DNA of 64,000 bases from Halorubrum sp. Hd13. GTDB lineage: Archaea; Halobacteriota; Halobacteria; Halobacteriales; Haloferacaceae. Of the stretch, positions 1 through 8,676 are shown piece by piece. The DNA lies in contig NZ_NHOY01000115.1 of NCBI RefSeq assembly GCF_002252755.1, forward strand, positions 1 to 64,000, read 5' to 3'. The notes under the pieces were generated by a model. It had not been told where the DNA came from. It was given only the letters and a program-made list of their open reading frames with translations, and searched no databases. The position numbers were made by a program, and so were the translations under genes. Each line of letters begins with the position of its first letter. The first letter of the stretch is position 1.

Positions 1-167
1 TGCTTAAGTTAACACGACCGTTCCGGTCGCCGTGGACCGCCGATATTTTCCCTCGCCGTTCGAGCGGAAATGAATGCGAATTGACACCACCGAGGCGGGA
101 GCGATCTCACCGTCGAACACGCCTCCCGCACTTTCAATACCCGGCGCGACGAATCCCCGACTTGCAC

Positions 168-1307
168 ATGAATATCGTTGATATCGCGGTGCCGGAATAC
201 GTCGAGGTCGACGTCGACACGCGACTCGCCAAGGTCCGGTCCATCTTCGAGCGCGAGAACCCGAAGGGGATCGTCGTCACCGACGACGGCGAGTACGCCG
301 GCGTGGTCGGCGAGAAGCAGCTCATGCGCTCGCGCATGGAGGACGACACGAAGGTGTCGGCCGTCATGAAGCCCGCGCCCTCCGTCGACCGCCACGAGGA
401 CGTGCGGGAGACGGCCCGCCTCCTCGTCGAGGGGGACGTGAAGATCGCGCCCGTCTACGAGGGGGAGAAGCTCTACGGGATCGTCACGGTCGACCAGATC
501 CTCGAGGCCGTCCTCGACAGCCTCGACGCGATCACCGTCGCGCAGGTCGCCACCGAGGACGTCATCGGGATCAGCGAGAAAGACAGCGTCGGCCGCGCGA
601 TCAACCGCCTCCGCGAGAACGGGATCTCCCGGCTCCCCGCCCTCGACGAGGACGGCCAACTGGTCGGCGTCGTCACCACCAACGACATCGTCGAGTTCGT
701 CGTCCGCGACCAGGAGCGACAGGGCAGCGGCGACCGCGCCGGCGACATCGACCGCATGCTCGACATCCCCGTCTACGACATCATGTCGAGCCCCGTCGTC
801 ACCGCGACCGCCGACGAGACCGCCCAGGCGGTCGTCGAGCGGATGTTCGACAACAGGGTCTCCGGGCTCGTCGTCACGCCGGACGGCGCCGACACGGTCG
901 CCGGGATGGTGACGAAGACCGACGTGCTCCGGGCGCTCACGTTCACCGAGCAGGACTCGATGGACGTGCAGATCACGAACGTCGACCTGCTGGACACGAC
1001 CACCCGCGGGCACATCGTCGAGTCGATCGAGCAGGTCGCCGACAAGTACGCCGCGATGCACGTCATCCACGCGCACGTCCGTCTCCACGCCCACAAGGAG
1101 AAGCTCCGCGGCACGCCCCTGATCCAGTGTCAGATCCGCCTCCGGACCAACGAGGGCCAGGTCGGCGGCTCCGGCGAGGGGTACGGCGCCGAGCACGCCT
1201 TCCACGTGGCGCTCGACAAGCTGGAGCGCAACGTCTTGGAGATCAAGGGCGTCAACGCCGACGAGGAGTACCGCGGCCAGCTGCTCCGCAAGCTCGGCGA
1301 ACTGTGA
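168..1307 (+). CDS. Four-CBS protein with C-terminal HPF/RaiA-like domain
   Basis: The 379-aa protein has four CBS modules at about residues 8-55, 66-116, 126-178 and 204-258. Each ends in the typical G-x-V/I-T-x-x-D pattern (for example GVVTTNDIV). CBS pairs usually bind adenine nucleotides or SAM. The last ~115 residues (264-379) follow the strand-helix-strands-helix order of ribosome hibernation factors, starting VQITNVDLLDT and ending in the helix HVALDKLERNVLEIK. I infer a nucleotide-sensing ribosome-binding regulator; the HPF match is by eye. The start is the ATG at 168, about 30 nt after a TATA-like TTCAATAC. The reading frame stays open for 29 more codons upstream but those residues do not look like part of the fold. 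A short T-run near 1349 may end transcription. Confidence 0.85.
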   Translation: MNIVDIAVPEYVEVDVDTRLAKVRSIFERENPKGIVVTDDGEYAGVVGEKQLMRSRMEDDTKVSAVMKPAPSVDRHEDVRETARLLVEGDVKIAPVYEGEKLYGIVTVDQILEAVLDSLDAITVAQVATEDVIGISEKDSVGRAINRLRENGISRLPALDEDGQLVGVVTTNDIVEFVVRDQERQGSGDRAGDIDRMLDIPVYDIMSSPVVTATADETAQAVVERMFDNRVSGLVVTPDGADTVAGMVTKTDVLRALTFTEQDSMDVQITNVDLLDTTTRGHIVESIEQVADKYAAMHVIHAHVRLHAHKEKLRGTPLIQCQIRLRTNEGQVGGSGEGYGAEHAFHVALDKLERNVLEIKGVNADEEYRGQLLRKLGEL

Positions 1308-1400
1308 GCAGATAAGGCGTTCGGCGACGCTCGGCGGTCCCGGCGGTTTTTCGCGACGTCTCGTGATGCCCGGCCGATAACGGTGTTCCCGGCGTCGGTA

Positions 1401-4400
1401 TCAGGCGTTCCCGGCGCGTAGCCTTCCGAGCAGGGTCGCCGCGAGGAGCGCGATCACCCCGGCGATCGGCCCGAATCCTGGTGCCTCGTCGTCCGAGGTG
1501 TCGTCCGGCGCGCCGGGCTCGTCGGTCCCCGCCTCGTCGTCACCGCCGGACTCGGTCGACCCGTCGCTCGCGTCTGATCCGCCGTCGCCGTCGCCCGCCG
1601 ACTCGCCGTCAACGGGCTCACGCTCCTCGGTCGGGGACCCCGTCTCGTTCGCGGGGGGATCCGTCTCGTTGGTCAGTTCCGTCGTTTCGTTGGTGGGTTC
1701 CGTCGGTTCGTCGGTCAGGTCGTTCGTTTCGTTGGTGGCTTCCGTCGTTTCATTCAGGGAGTCTCCCGCCTCTCCGTCGTCCGGCACCGTGGCCCCGTCA
1801 CCGCCGGTGGAATCCCCGGTCCCGCCACCACCCCCGCCGGATCCGCCGCCGCCGGACGTGCCGCCGTCACTCCCTCCGTCGCTTCCGCCGTCCTCGCTGT
1901 GTACCACCTCGAAAGAGGCCGTTCGAGAGTCGTCGGCCGTCGAGGCGGTGACCTCGTACGTCCCCGTCGACGCGCTCGACGCGGTCGAGACGGTGAACGT
2001 CCCAGAACCGGTGTCGTCGACCGCGACTCCGGCGATCGAGACCGAGTTCGGGCTCACCGACCCGCTCGGGTCAACGGCGACGCTCACGGCGGCGTCGTCG
2101 GCGGCGCGCCCCTCGTTCAGCACGGCGACGTCGAACTCACCGCTCGATCCCCGTTCGATCTCGGCGGGCCCCGACAACCCGGTGAGGGTGAACACGCCTC
2201 GGGGAGCCAGCGAGGCGTTTACCTCTCGGGTCTCGTTCGCGGCGAGCGTCGCCGTCTCCGTCACGTCCGCGTAGCCGTCCGCGGAGACGGTCACGGTCCG
2301 CTCGCCGCGCGCCACCGCGAGCGAATAGCTGCCGTTCGAGTCGGCCGTGGCCGCTCTCCCGTCCGCGGTTGCCGTCGCCCCCGCGACGGGCCCGCCGTCG
2401 CTCGCGTTCGTCACCGTTCCGATCAGCGACGCTGGCTTCGGATCGAGCGCGAGGGACGGGTCCGTCGTCGCGTTCGGCCTGACGCGGATAGACGTCCGCG
2501 TCATCGGCTCGAAGTCCGGCGCGTCGACGGCGACGTCGTAGGCGTTCGGGCGGAGGTCGACGGCGTAGGTGCCGCCCTCGCCGACGTCGAGCGAGGCGAC
2601 GGTTGCGTCCGTCTCCGCGTCGGTGACGGTCACGGTCGCAGTGGCGGGACGGTCGAGTCCGTCCGTCGCGTTCACGTCGCCCGAAAGCGTGCCGTTGCGG
2701 AGCGTCAAAGCGAAGTCCGCGACCGCCGCGTCTCCGGACTCGTTCAGAGTCACCGTCCGATTCGCCGGCGCGTACGTCGCGTTGCCCGCGGTGACGTTCA
2801 GACCGGTCGCCGGCGCGCTCATTGCGTACGTTCCGTCCGCGTCGGTCGTCGTCTCACCGATCGCCGCGCTCCCGTCGTCGACGACTACCGATATCCCGGG
2901 GAGCGTCGCGTCCGTCTCCGCGTCGGTGACGGTGCCGTTCACGGTGCCGACCGCGTCGGCGACGCCGACGGTCGCGTCGGCCGCGTCCTCGGACGACGCC
3001 ACCGCGACCGTCGTCTCGCCCGTCGCGAAACCGCTCGGGACGGTCCCGTTCAGCGCGACCGCCGTGGCGTTCCCGGCTCCGATCGAGACGTTCGCGGCGT
3101 CGAGCACCCGCACGTCGCTCGCGTTCGCGGGGTCGGTCAGCCGGAGTTCGACGGTGCGGTTCTCGCCGCCGAGTCCGCCGACGTTCGCCACGGTCGCCGT
3201 CGCGTCGAGGCTCCCATTTCGCTCGATGAACGCGGGCGCTCGGAGGGCCGACACCTCGTAGGAGGGCGGGTCGAGGACGTCGACCGCCGCGGTCCGGTTC
3301 GAGTCTCTCGTGTAGACGCCGTGCTCGTCGGTCGCGTTCGTCGGCGTGTCGCTCGGGACGACGTACGAGAACGAGACGGTCGCGCTCTCGCCCGGAGCGA
3401 GCGAGACGTTCGCCTCGTCGCCGACGGCGCCGTCGAACCGATACTCGACGGCACCGACTCCGGGGTCCGAGCCGGTGTTTTCGACCGTCGCCGTCGGTTC
3501 CAGCGTCTCTCCGGGTGCGACCTCAGTCGGCGCGTCGAACTCGCTCACCGCGAGCGTCGACCGGTTCTCCGTGACCGACGAGACGGCCGCGAACCCGTCG
3601 ACGATCCCCGCGCCGTATCGTGTGTCGGGGCCCGTCGCGTCGTCCGGGTGATTCGCGGTGTCTCGAAGCGTGTCGGAGAGCTCCTCGTCGGTGACGTTCC
3701 GCGACGTCACCGAGATCATCAGCGCCGCGACGCCGGAAACGTGGGGTGCAGCCATTGAGGTGCCCGTGAGATTTCGGTATCCACCGCCCGCTGCTGTCGA
3801 GTTCACCGACACGCCCGGAGCAGAGACGTCCGGGACGACGTACTGATCGGGCCAGTCAGACGGAGCATCGTTTCCCCACGCACTGTCGGTAGATACGTTT
3901 TCGCCGCCCGAAAAGGAAGGGACCTCGCGGTCGGAGTCGACAGCCCCGACGCCGAGGGTGTCGTATATGTTACCCGGAGAGCTCGACGGCTCTAAGTCGC
4001 GATTCCCGGACGATGCGACGACGACCTTCCCGGCGTCCCGCGCGTTTCGGACCGGCTCGATCATGTCGGCGGCGTACCCGTCTGCACCCAGACTCATTTG
4101 CAAAACGTCGACTTCGGGGTCCTCTGACGCGTGTTCCATGCCGGCAACGACCCGTGTGAACGTCGCGTTTCCGCCGTCGTCGTCGAACACTTTGACACCG
4201 TGGAGCGTCGCCGCCGGCGCCACGCCGATCGCCGTCCCGCTCTCGTTACCACCGGCGACCGTTCCGGCGACGTGGGTACCGTGACCGTTACCATCTGACG
4301 CGTCGCTGACGTTGTCACTCACGAGATTCCCGTCCGTGTCGTACTCCGCCCACCCGCTCACTGTCAGGTCCGGGTGGTTCGGGTCAATTCCCGTGTCGAT

Positions 4401-5156
4401 CACGGCAACGGTCGCGCCCTCGCCACGGGTTCCGAACGTCTCCCAGACCTCGGGGGCACGTACCATCTCGACGCCGTACGTCGCGTTCGTCGCCGTCGAA
4501 CCGGCAGAGACGGTACCGGCCGTGGGGCCCGCGGGAGAATCGAGGGCGCCGGCTCCGGCTCCGCCGTCCGCGGTCGCCGCCGAGTCGAGTTCCATCCGGA
4601 AATTCTCGTGAACGCGCTCGACGCCGCGCACGTCGAGGAGGCGCTCGACCGCGACGCTCTCGGTGTCGACCGTGACGAGCATCGCGTTCGCGAGCCAGAA
4701 GCTCCGCTCGACCGTGACGCCGGGCTTCCGCTCTGCGAACCGTTCGAAGCTTCCCTGCGCGGTCGCGGCGTTCGTCTTGAGCTCGTCAGTCCCGATCCGG
4801 CCGCCGTCGGCGGCGCGGCGCGCTCCGGTCCCGGCGTCGTCTCCGAAGCGCACCACGAGCTCAACGGTGCCGTTCGCCGACCGCAGTCCGGGACCCACGG
4901 CGTCGGACGACGCCGCCCCGAGCGACGTCGGCGTCGCGGGCGGAGTTGCCGTGGCGGGCGGAGTTGCCGTCGCCGGCGCCGTCGACGGCGAGGGAGCGGG
5001 GGACGTGGAGGCCGCGTCGACGCCGACCGCGGGGCGGTCGACGGCCGCTTCGCCGAGCCCGCCGGCCGCCGCCGCGGGCGCGAGGGCGGCCGCGAGGACG
5101 CAGGCGACGACGAGCAGGACGGTCGCTCGTCCGGGTCGACCCGCTCCGTTACTCAT
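1401..5156 (-). CDS. Secreted surface-anchored subtilisin-like (S8) protease with PGF-CTERM
   Basis: The 1251-aa precursor starts with a Sec-type signal (residues 1-31) and a T/P/A-rich stretch. An inhibitor-like prodomain follows (~95-190), then the S8 domain (~225-520). The catalytic residues are D254 in AVIDTGIDPNH, H292 in GHGTHVAGT and S467 in GTSMAAPHVSG, with oxyanion N385. After that come CARDB-like and carboxypeptidase-regulatory-like beta repeats (~535-1080). A G-rich then T/N/E-rich linker with many N-x-T sequons leads to the terminal PGFG motif, hydrophobic helix and basic tail. This is a PGF-CTERM signal, processed by archaeosortase A in known cases. The protein should sit in the S-layer and degrade extracellular protein. 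A TATA-like ATTAAG box ~26 nt upstream supports the start. Confidence 0.93.
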   Translation of the reverse strand: MSNGAGRPGRATVLLVVACVLAAALAPAAAAGGLGEAAVDRPAVGVDAASTSPAPSPSTAPATATPPATATPPATPTSLGAASSDAVGPGLRSANGTVELVVRFGDDAGTGARRAADGGRIGTDELKTNAATAQGSFERFAERKPGVTVERSFWLANAMLVTVDTESVAVERLLDVRGVERVHENFRMELDSAATADGGAGAGALDSPAGPTAGTVSAGSTATNATYGVEMVRAPEVWETFGTRGEGATVAVIDTGIDPNHPDLTVSGWAEYDTDGNLVSDNVSDASDGNGHGTHVAGTVAGGNESGTAIGVAPAATLHGVKVFDDDGGNATFTRVVAGMEHASEDPEVDVLQMSLGADGYAADMIEPVRNARDAGKVVVASSGNRDLEPSSSPGNIYDTLGVGAVDSDREVPSFSGGENVSTDSAWGNDAPSDWPDQYVVPDVSAPGVSVNSTAAGGGYRNLTGTSMAAPHVSGVAALMISVTSRNVTDEELSDTLRDTANHPDDATGPDTRYGAGIVDGFAAVSSVTENRSTLAVSEFDAPTEVAPGETLEPTATVENTGSDPGVGAVEYRFDGAVGDEANVSLAPGESATVSFSYVVPSDTPTNATDEHGVYTRDSNRTAAVDVLDPPSYEVSALRAPAFIERNGSLDATATVANVGGLGGENRTVELRLTDPANASDVRVLDAANVSIGAGNATAVALNGTVPSGFATGETTVAVASSEDAADATVGVADAVGTVNGTVTDAETDATLPGISVVVDDGSAAIGETTTDADGTYAMSAPATGLNVTAGNATYAPANRTVTLNESGDAAVADFALTLRNGTLSGDVNATDGLDRPATATVTVTDAETDATVASLDVGEGGTYAVDLRPNAYDVAVDAPDFEPMTRTSIRVRPNATTDPSLALDPKPASLIGTVTNASDGGPVAGATATADGRAATADSNGSYSLAVARGERTVTVSADGYADVTETATLAANETREVNASLAPRGVFTLTGLSGPAEIERGSSGEFDVAVLNEGRAADDAAVSVAVDPSGSVSPNSVSIAGVAVDDTGSGTFTVSTASSASTGTYEVTASTADDSRTASFEVVHSEDGGSDGGSDGGTSGGGGSGGGGGGTGDSTGGDGATVPDDGEAGDSLNETTEATNETNDLTDEPTEPTNETTELTNETDPPANETGSPTEEREPVDGESAGDGDGGSDASDGSTESGGDDEAGTDEPGAPDDTSDDEAPGFGPIAGVIALLAATLLGRLRAGNA

Positions 5157-5206
5157 TACGTATTAGGACGGTAGGAAGGGCTTAATTCCCCCGACCGGCG
5201 CGCCGC

Positions 5207-5914
5207 TCAGGCGTCCGCGCCCTCGGCGAGCCCGTCGGCGACGATCCGGAAGGTGACGGAGTCGCCGGCGGGCTTCGAGCGGTGTTTCTCCAGCGTGGCC
5301 CGGCGGTTCCCGCCGCGGAACCTGTCGACGCGGAGGATCGCCCCGGTCCAGTGGTTGAGCGTGTTGCCGCCGAGCGCGCGGTCGCGGTCGGAGTCGGGGT
5401 CGGTGAACACCTGGTTCGTGATCACGACGGCGATGTCGTGGCGGCGCGCCAGCGAGAGGAGGTGCGTCACCTGCTTGGCGACCTTCCGGAGCGACTGGCC
5501 GCCCTCGGTGTCGCCGGCGCGCTCCAGCCGGTAGAACCCCGTCGCGGAGTCCAACACGATCAGCTCGACCTCCTCGGCGAGCTCCTCCGCGTCGCGGACC
5601 GCCTCCCGCTGGTCGTCGAAGTCGTACGCCTCGGAGATCACCAGCCGCGACGCGATCTCCTCGACCGCGTCGTCGACGTCGGGGTCGTCGGCCCGCCCCG
5701 CGGCGAGCTGCTCGAACCGGTCGATCGAGAGCCCCTCGGTGTCGATGTAGAGGGCGCGGTCGCCGCCGGCGGCGACCTCGACCGCCGCGGCCAACGCGAG
5801 GTTCGTCTTCCCGGCCGCTGGCGGGCCGTACACCTGCGTGACGACCCCGCGCTCGAAGCCGCCACCCAACAGGTCGTCGACCGGCCGACAGCCGGTCGGG
5901 ATCGGATCGCTCAC
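5207..5914 (-). CDS. radB: DNA repair and recombination protein RadB
   Basis: This is the archaeal RecA/RadA paralogue RadB (235 aa), a recombination mediator that helps RadA load on DNA. The short RecA core starts directly at STGCRPVDD-like sequence, with no helix-hairpin-helix domain. Walker A is GPPAAGKTN, Walker B is LIVLDSATG, and the DNA-binding/ATPase core continues through VVITNQVF. I chose the GTG at 5914, giving V-S-D-P-I-P-T-G-C. A TATA-like TTTAAATA at 5939-5946 lies ~27 nt upstream, which fits a leaderless transcript. The in-frame GTG at 5935 would lie too close to that box. Confidence 0.92.
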   Translation of the reverse strand: MSDPIPTGCRPVDDLLGGGFERGVVTQVYGPPAAGKTNLALAAAVEVAAGGDRALYIDTEGLSIDRFEQLAAGRADDPDVDDAVEEIASRLVISEAYDFDDQREAVRDAEELAEEVELIVLDSATGFYRLERAGDTEGGQSLRKVAKQVTHLLSLARRHDIAVVITNQVFTDPDSDRDRALGGNTLNHWTGAILRVDRFRGGNRRATLEKHRSKPAGDSVTFRIVADGLAEGADA

Positions 5915-5938
5915 TGTGAACCGTCTCGCCCGCACTCG

Positions 5939-5946
5939 TATTTAAA
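5939..5946 (-). promoter_or_regulatory. TATA box for radB
   Basis: On the minus strand this reads TTTAAATA. Its centre lies about 27 nt before the GTG at 5914, the normal archaeal spacing to a transcription start, so it decides between the two in-frame GTG codons. Confidence 0.6.
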
Positions 5947-6002
5947 CGGTCGATCCCGGCGTCGTCGAGCGTGGGTAAACGGTCGAGCACCGTCGCTCGT
6001 CG

Positions 6003-6055
6003 GGAAAAATAAGCGTGAAAGAACGGAACGGTCGCCGGTCTCGGTGACCGGCGAC
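6003..6055 (-). terminator. Possible terminator after the cold-shock gene
   Basis: A perfect 9-bp stem (GTCGCCGGT paired with ACCGGCGAC, 7-nt loop) occupies 6031-6055. On the minus strand it is followed ~20 nt later by a T-run at 6005-6009. It lies about 45 nt past the stop codon of the cold-shock gene. Confidence 0.45.
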
Positions 6056-6099
6056 GGGGTCCGGTAGTGCGTGCGGACGCGGCGTCCGCGGTAGAATCG

Positions 6100-6306
6100 T
6101 TAGTTGCGCGTCAGGTTCGTCGCGCGGGGTCCCTTGGGGGACGACTCGATGTCGAACTCGACCTCCTGACCCTCCTCGAGGTCCGGGCCGCCGACGTCTT
6201 CCATGTGGAAGAACACGTCCTCGTCGTCGTCGAGATCGCCGTCGTCAGTCGAAATGAAACCGTAGCCGCCAGTGTCGTTGAAGAAGTCAACCTTACCGTT
6301 TGCCAT
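6100..6306 (-). CDS. Cold-shock domain protein (CspA family)
   Basis: This 68-aa OB-fold protein matches bacterial-type CspA in length and motifs: GKVDFFND, GYGFIST (RNP1) and VFFHMEDV (RNP2). The C-terminus is KGPRATNLTRN. Such proteins bind single-stranded RNA/DNA and are common in haloarchaea, here in an acidic form with a DDGDLDDDED loop. The ATG at 6306 gives MANGKV, the usual family N-terminus. A TTG three codons upstream adds nothing recognisable. It is divergent from the Sco operon. Confidence 0.93.
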   Translation of the reverse strand: MANGKVDFFNDTGGYGFISTDDGDLDDDEDVFFHMEDVGGPDLEEGQEVEFDIESSPKGPRATNLTRN

Positions 6307-6504
6307 TGCAACCAAACAGACGGGCGTTTGGGGGATAACGCTTGCGAGGGTCGTGGTACCACGACCGTCTCGGCGCCCGTCGGTCGCGTCGGCGTCGTCT
6401 TAGACGCCGAGACCCGGTTCTTCGACGCTTCCGCCGCCGTCGCCGCGCGGTGCGACCAGTCGCGGGGTTCATTTACGCGCGAGGACGTAGGTCGGCGTAT
6501 ACAC

Positions 6505-7200
6505 ATGGATCGTCGCACCTATCTGCGGTCGCTCGCGGCCGGGACCGGCGTCGGCGCGACCGTCGGGACCGCCGGCTGTCTCGGCGTCCTCGGCGACTCG
6601 GGCGCCGAGGGAACCGTCCTCGGCCCGCCGGAGCGGGACCTGAGCGAGGCCGTCCACCCGAGCTACGGCGACGAGATGCCGAATTTTACCGTTCCTGACC
6701 CGCTCACGGGCGACGAGGTGTCAGTCGCCGACTTCGAGGGCGAGCGCGCCGTCCTGTGGACCTCGTTTTACACGAACTGCCCGGACGGCGTCTGCCCGGC
6801 GCTCATCCTCCGGCTCCGGCGCGCGCAGGCGGTCGCCGCCGAGGAGGGGTACGGGGACGAGTCCGCCTTCCTCGCGCTCACGTTCGACCCCGAGCGCGAC
6901 ACCGCCGAGGTCCTCCGCGAGTACGCCGGCCAGCAGGGCGTCGACCTCGACGCCGGCAACTGGCACTTCCTGCGACCCGAGAGCTACGAGCGCGCGCAGG
7001 AGCTGATGGACGAGAACTTCGGGCTCGTGATCGAGAAGCGGGACGCCGACCAGTACGAGAACCTGGAGTACCAGTTCCCCCACTACGGGCTGATCCTTCT
7101 CGCGAACAAGCGGGGGATCGTCGAGCGCGCCTACCCGCGTGGCCCGCAGACGGACATCGAACGGCTCGTGAGCGACTTTGAGCGGGTGGTCACCGCGTGA
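6505..7200 (+). CDS. SCO1/SenC-family Tat lipoprotein
   Basis: The 231-aa protein begins with a twin-arginine signal (DRRTYLRSLAAG) and a lipobox TAGC at about residues 23-26, so it should be a lipid-anchored protein outside the membrane. The thioredoxin-like fold carries the Sco motif TNCPDGVCP near residue 93 and the conserved distal histidine in QFPHYGL. Sco proteins deliver copper or reduce cysteines for the CuA centre of cytochrome oxidase. The two cysteines are separated by four residues rather than the classical three. It is the first gene of an operon with a thioredoxin (GTGA overlap) and CcdA, which supports a role in respiratory oxidase maturation. Confidence 0.88.
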   Translation: MDRRTYLRSLAAGTGVGATVGTAGCLGVLGDSGAEGTVLGPPERDLSEAVHPSYGDEMPNFTVPDPLTGDEVSVADFEGERAVLWTSFYTNCPDGVCPALILRLRRAQAVAAEEGYGDESAFLALTFDPERDTAEVLREYAGQQGVDLDAGNWHFLRPESYERAQELMDENFGLVIEKRDADQYENLEYQFPHYGLILLANKRGIVERAYPRGPQTDIERLVSDFERVVTA

Positions 7201-7742
7201 GGCGCCGCCACCTCCTCGCCGGACTCGCCAGCGCGGGCGCGCTCGGCGGGGCCGGAGTCGTCGCGTCCGGGAGCGCGCCCGCGGTGCTCGGGAGCGGGGA
7301 CGCGCACGAACCGATCGAGCCGACGACGCTGCCGACGGTCGACGCGCCGGGAAGCCGCGACGGCGAGGCGACGCTTCCGGCGCCAGATCGCCCGACGTTC
7401 ATCGACTTCTTCGGAACGTGGTGTCCCCCGTGCGCCGAGCAGATGCCGGCCCTCGCCGAGGCCCACGACCGGATCGGCGACGAGGTGCTGTTCGTCTCGG
7501 TGACGACGGAGGACGTCGGCGGCGCGGTCAGCGAGGAGACGGTCGCCGACTGGTGGCGCGAGCACGACGGCGACTGGCTGGTCGCGGCCGACACGACCGC
7601 CGAGCTCGCGGCTCGGCTCGGCGTCGGCGGCTATCCGAGCGCGCGCGCCGTCGACGCGACGGGGCGCGTGCGCTGGGCGACGTCAGGGACCCACACCACG
7701 GAGGAGTTCGTGAACGGGATCGAGCGGGCGCTGGACCGATGA
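7197..7742 (+). CDS. TlpA-like thioredoxin, exported
   Basis: The 181-aa protein has an N-terminal MRRRHLLAGLASAG segment, probably a Tat signal or membrane anchor. A thioredoxin fold follows with the active site TWCPPC near residue 79 and a cis-Pro in VGGYPSAR. The WCPPC site and VSVTTED strand are typical of TlpA/ResA proteins, which keep apocytochrome or CuA cysteines reduced outside the cell. The GTG start overlaps the stop codon of the Sco gene (GTGA), indicating translational coupling. The membrane electron donor is probably the CcdA encoded 16 nt downstream. Confidence 0.88.
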   Translation: MRRRHLLAGLASAGALGGAGVVASGSAPAVLGSGDAHEPIEPTTLPTVDAPGSRDGEATLPAPDRPTFIDFFGTWCPPCAEQMPALAEAHDRIGDEVLFVSVTTEDVGGAVSEETVADWWREHDGDWLVAADTTAELAARLGVGGYPSARAVDATGRVRWATSGTHTTEEFVNGIERALDR

Positions 7743-7758
7743 GGGGACGAGCCGACAG

Positions 7759-8424
7759 ATGACCGACGTCTCGCTCGCGACGAACGTCCCTTTCGCCGTG
7801 ACCGCGGGCGTGGCGACGTTCTTTTCTCCGTGCGCGTACCCGCTGTTGCCGGGGTACGTGGGCTTCTACGTGAACTCCGTCGACGCCGAGGCCGCCTCCG
7901 TCTCCGGGGCGGGCTTGCGCGGGGTCGCGGCCGCGCTCGGCGTCCTCGCGACGTTCGCGCTGCTCGCGGGCGCGACGGTGCGGATCGGGTACTCGACGCT
8001 GTCGAACATCACCGTCTTCGAGACGCTCGTCGGCGTGCTGCTCGTCATCTTCGGGCTGCTCGTGGTCGCCGGGCGCGCCCCGTCGGTGTCGCTCCCGCTG
8101 CCGAAGCGGCGGTCGAGCGTCTTCGGGTTCGGGGTGTTCGGCGCGGGGTACGCGCTGGCCGGCGCGGGCTGCGTCGCGCCCGTGTTCCTCGGCGTGGTCG
8201 CGCGGGCCATCGCGCTTCCCGGCGACGCCGCCGTCCTGATCCTCTCCGTGTACGCCGGCACGGTCGCCGTCCTGATGGCCGCGACGACCGTCGCGACGGG
8301 GGTGGGACTGATCGGCAACGCCAACCGCGTGATGGCCCACGCGGGCGCCCTGAAGCGGGTCGCCGGGGCCGTGATGGTCGTCGCCGGGATCGGCCAGCTG
8401 TACCTCTCGCTGGTCGTCTACTGA
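7759..8424 (+). CDS. ccdA: CcdA-type thiol:disulfide transmembrane transporter
   Basis: The 221-aa protein has six predicted membrane segments. It has the paired cysteines expected of CcdA/DsbD: one in FFSPCAYPLLPGY near residue 25 and one in AGAGCVAPVFLG near residue 137. CcdA passes electrons from cytoplasmic thioredoxin across the membrane to exported thioredoxins. As the last gene of the Sco-TlpA-CcdA operon it would recharge the two upstream proteins. The family assignment is firm; the physiological target (oxidase or cytochrome c) is inferred from context. Confidence 0.9.
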   Translation: MTDVSLATNVPFAVTAGVATFFSPCAYPLLPGYVGFYVNSVDAEAASVSGAGLRGVAAALGVLATFALLAGATVRIGYSTLSNITVFETLVGVLLVIFGLLVVAGRAPSVSLPLPKRRSSVFGFGVFGAGYALAGAGCVAPVFLGVVARAIALPGDAAVLILSVYAGTVAVLMAATTVATGVGLIGNANRVMAHAGALKRVAGAVMVVAGIGQLYLSLVVY

Positions 8425-8460
8425 GAGGCCGTCGCCGACCGTAGTACCGGCGGCACACGA

Positions 8461-8538
8461 GCGGGTTGTCAGCGGCGGACGGGCGAGCGGGTTGTCAGCG
8501 GCGGACGGACGAGCGGGTTGTCAGCGGCGGACGGGCGA
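8461..8538. repeat. Three tandem copies of a 26-bp unit
   Basis: The unit GCGGGTTGTCAGCGGCGGAC plus a six-base tail occurs at 8461-8486, 8487-8512 and 8513-8538, with one substitution in the middle copy. It lies between ccdA and the AIM24 gene and is not coding. Confidence 0.9.
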
Positions 8539-8676
8539 CCGATGTCGGGGCGCCGAGACGGTGACCCGGACCCGTCCACGCGTGAGACCACCAACATTCA
8601 TATTCGATAGCGAGGAAGTGTCATCCAGCCGAACCGGGCGGCGCGCGGCCGTCCACGATGGTTCGGTCCCCGCATC

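Noticed and set aside
1498-2274. Ser/Pro-rich plus-strand frame within the protease gene
   Set aside because: It is the antisense shadow of the Asp/Gly-rich repeat part of the minus-strand protease, not an independent gene.
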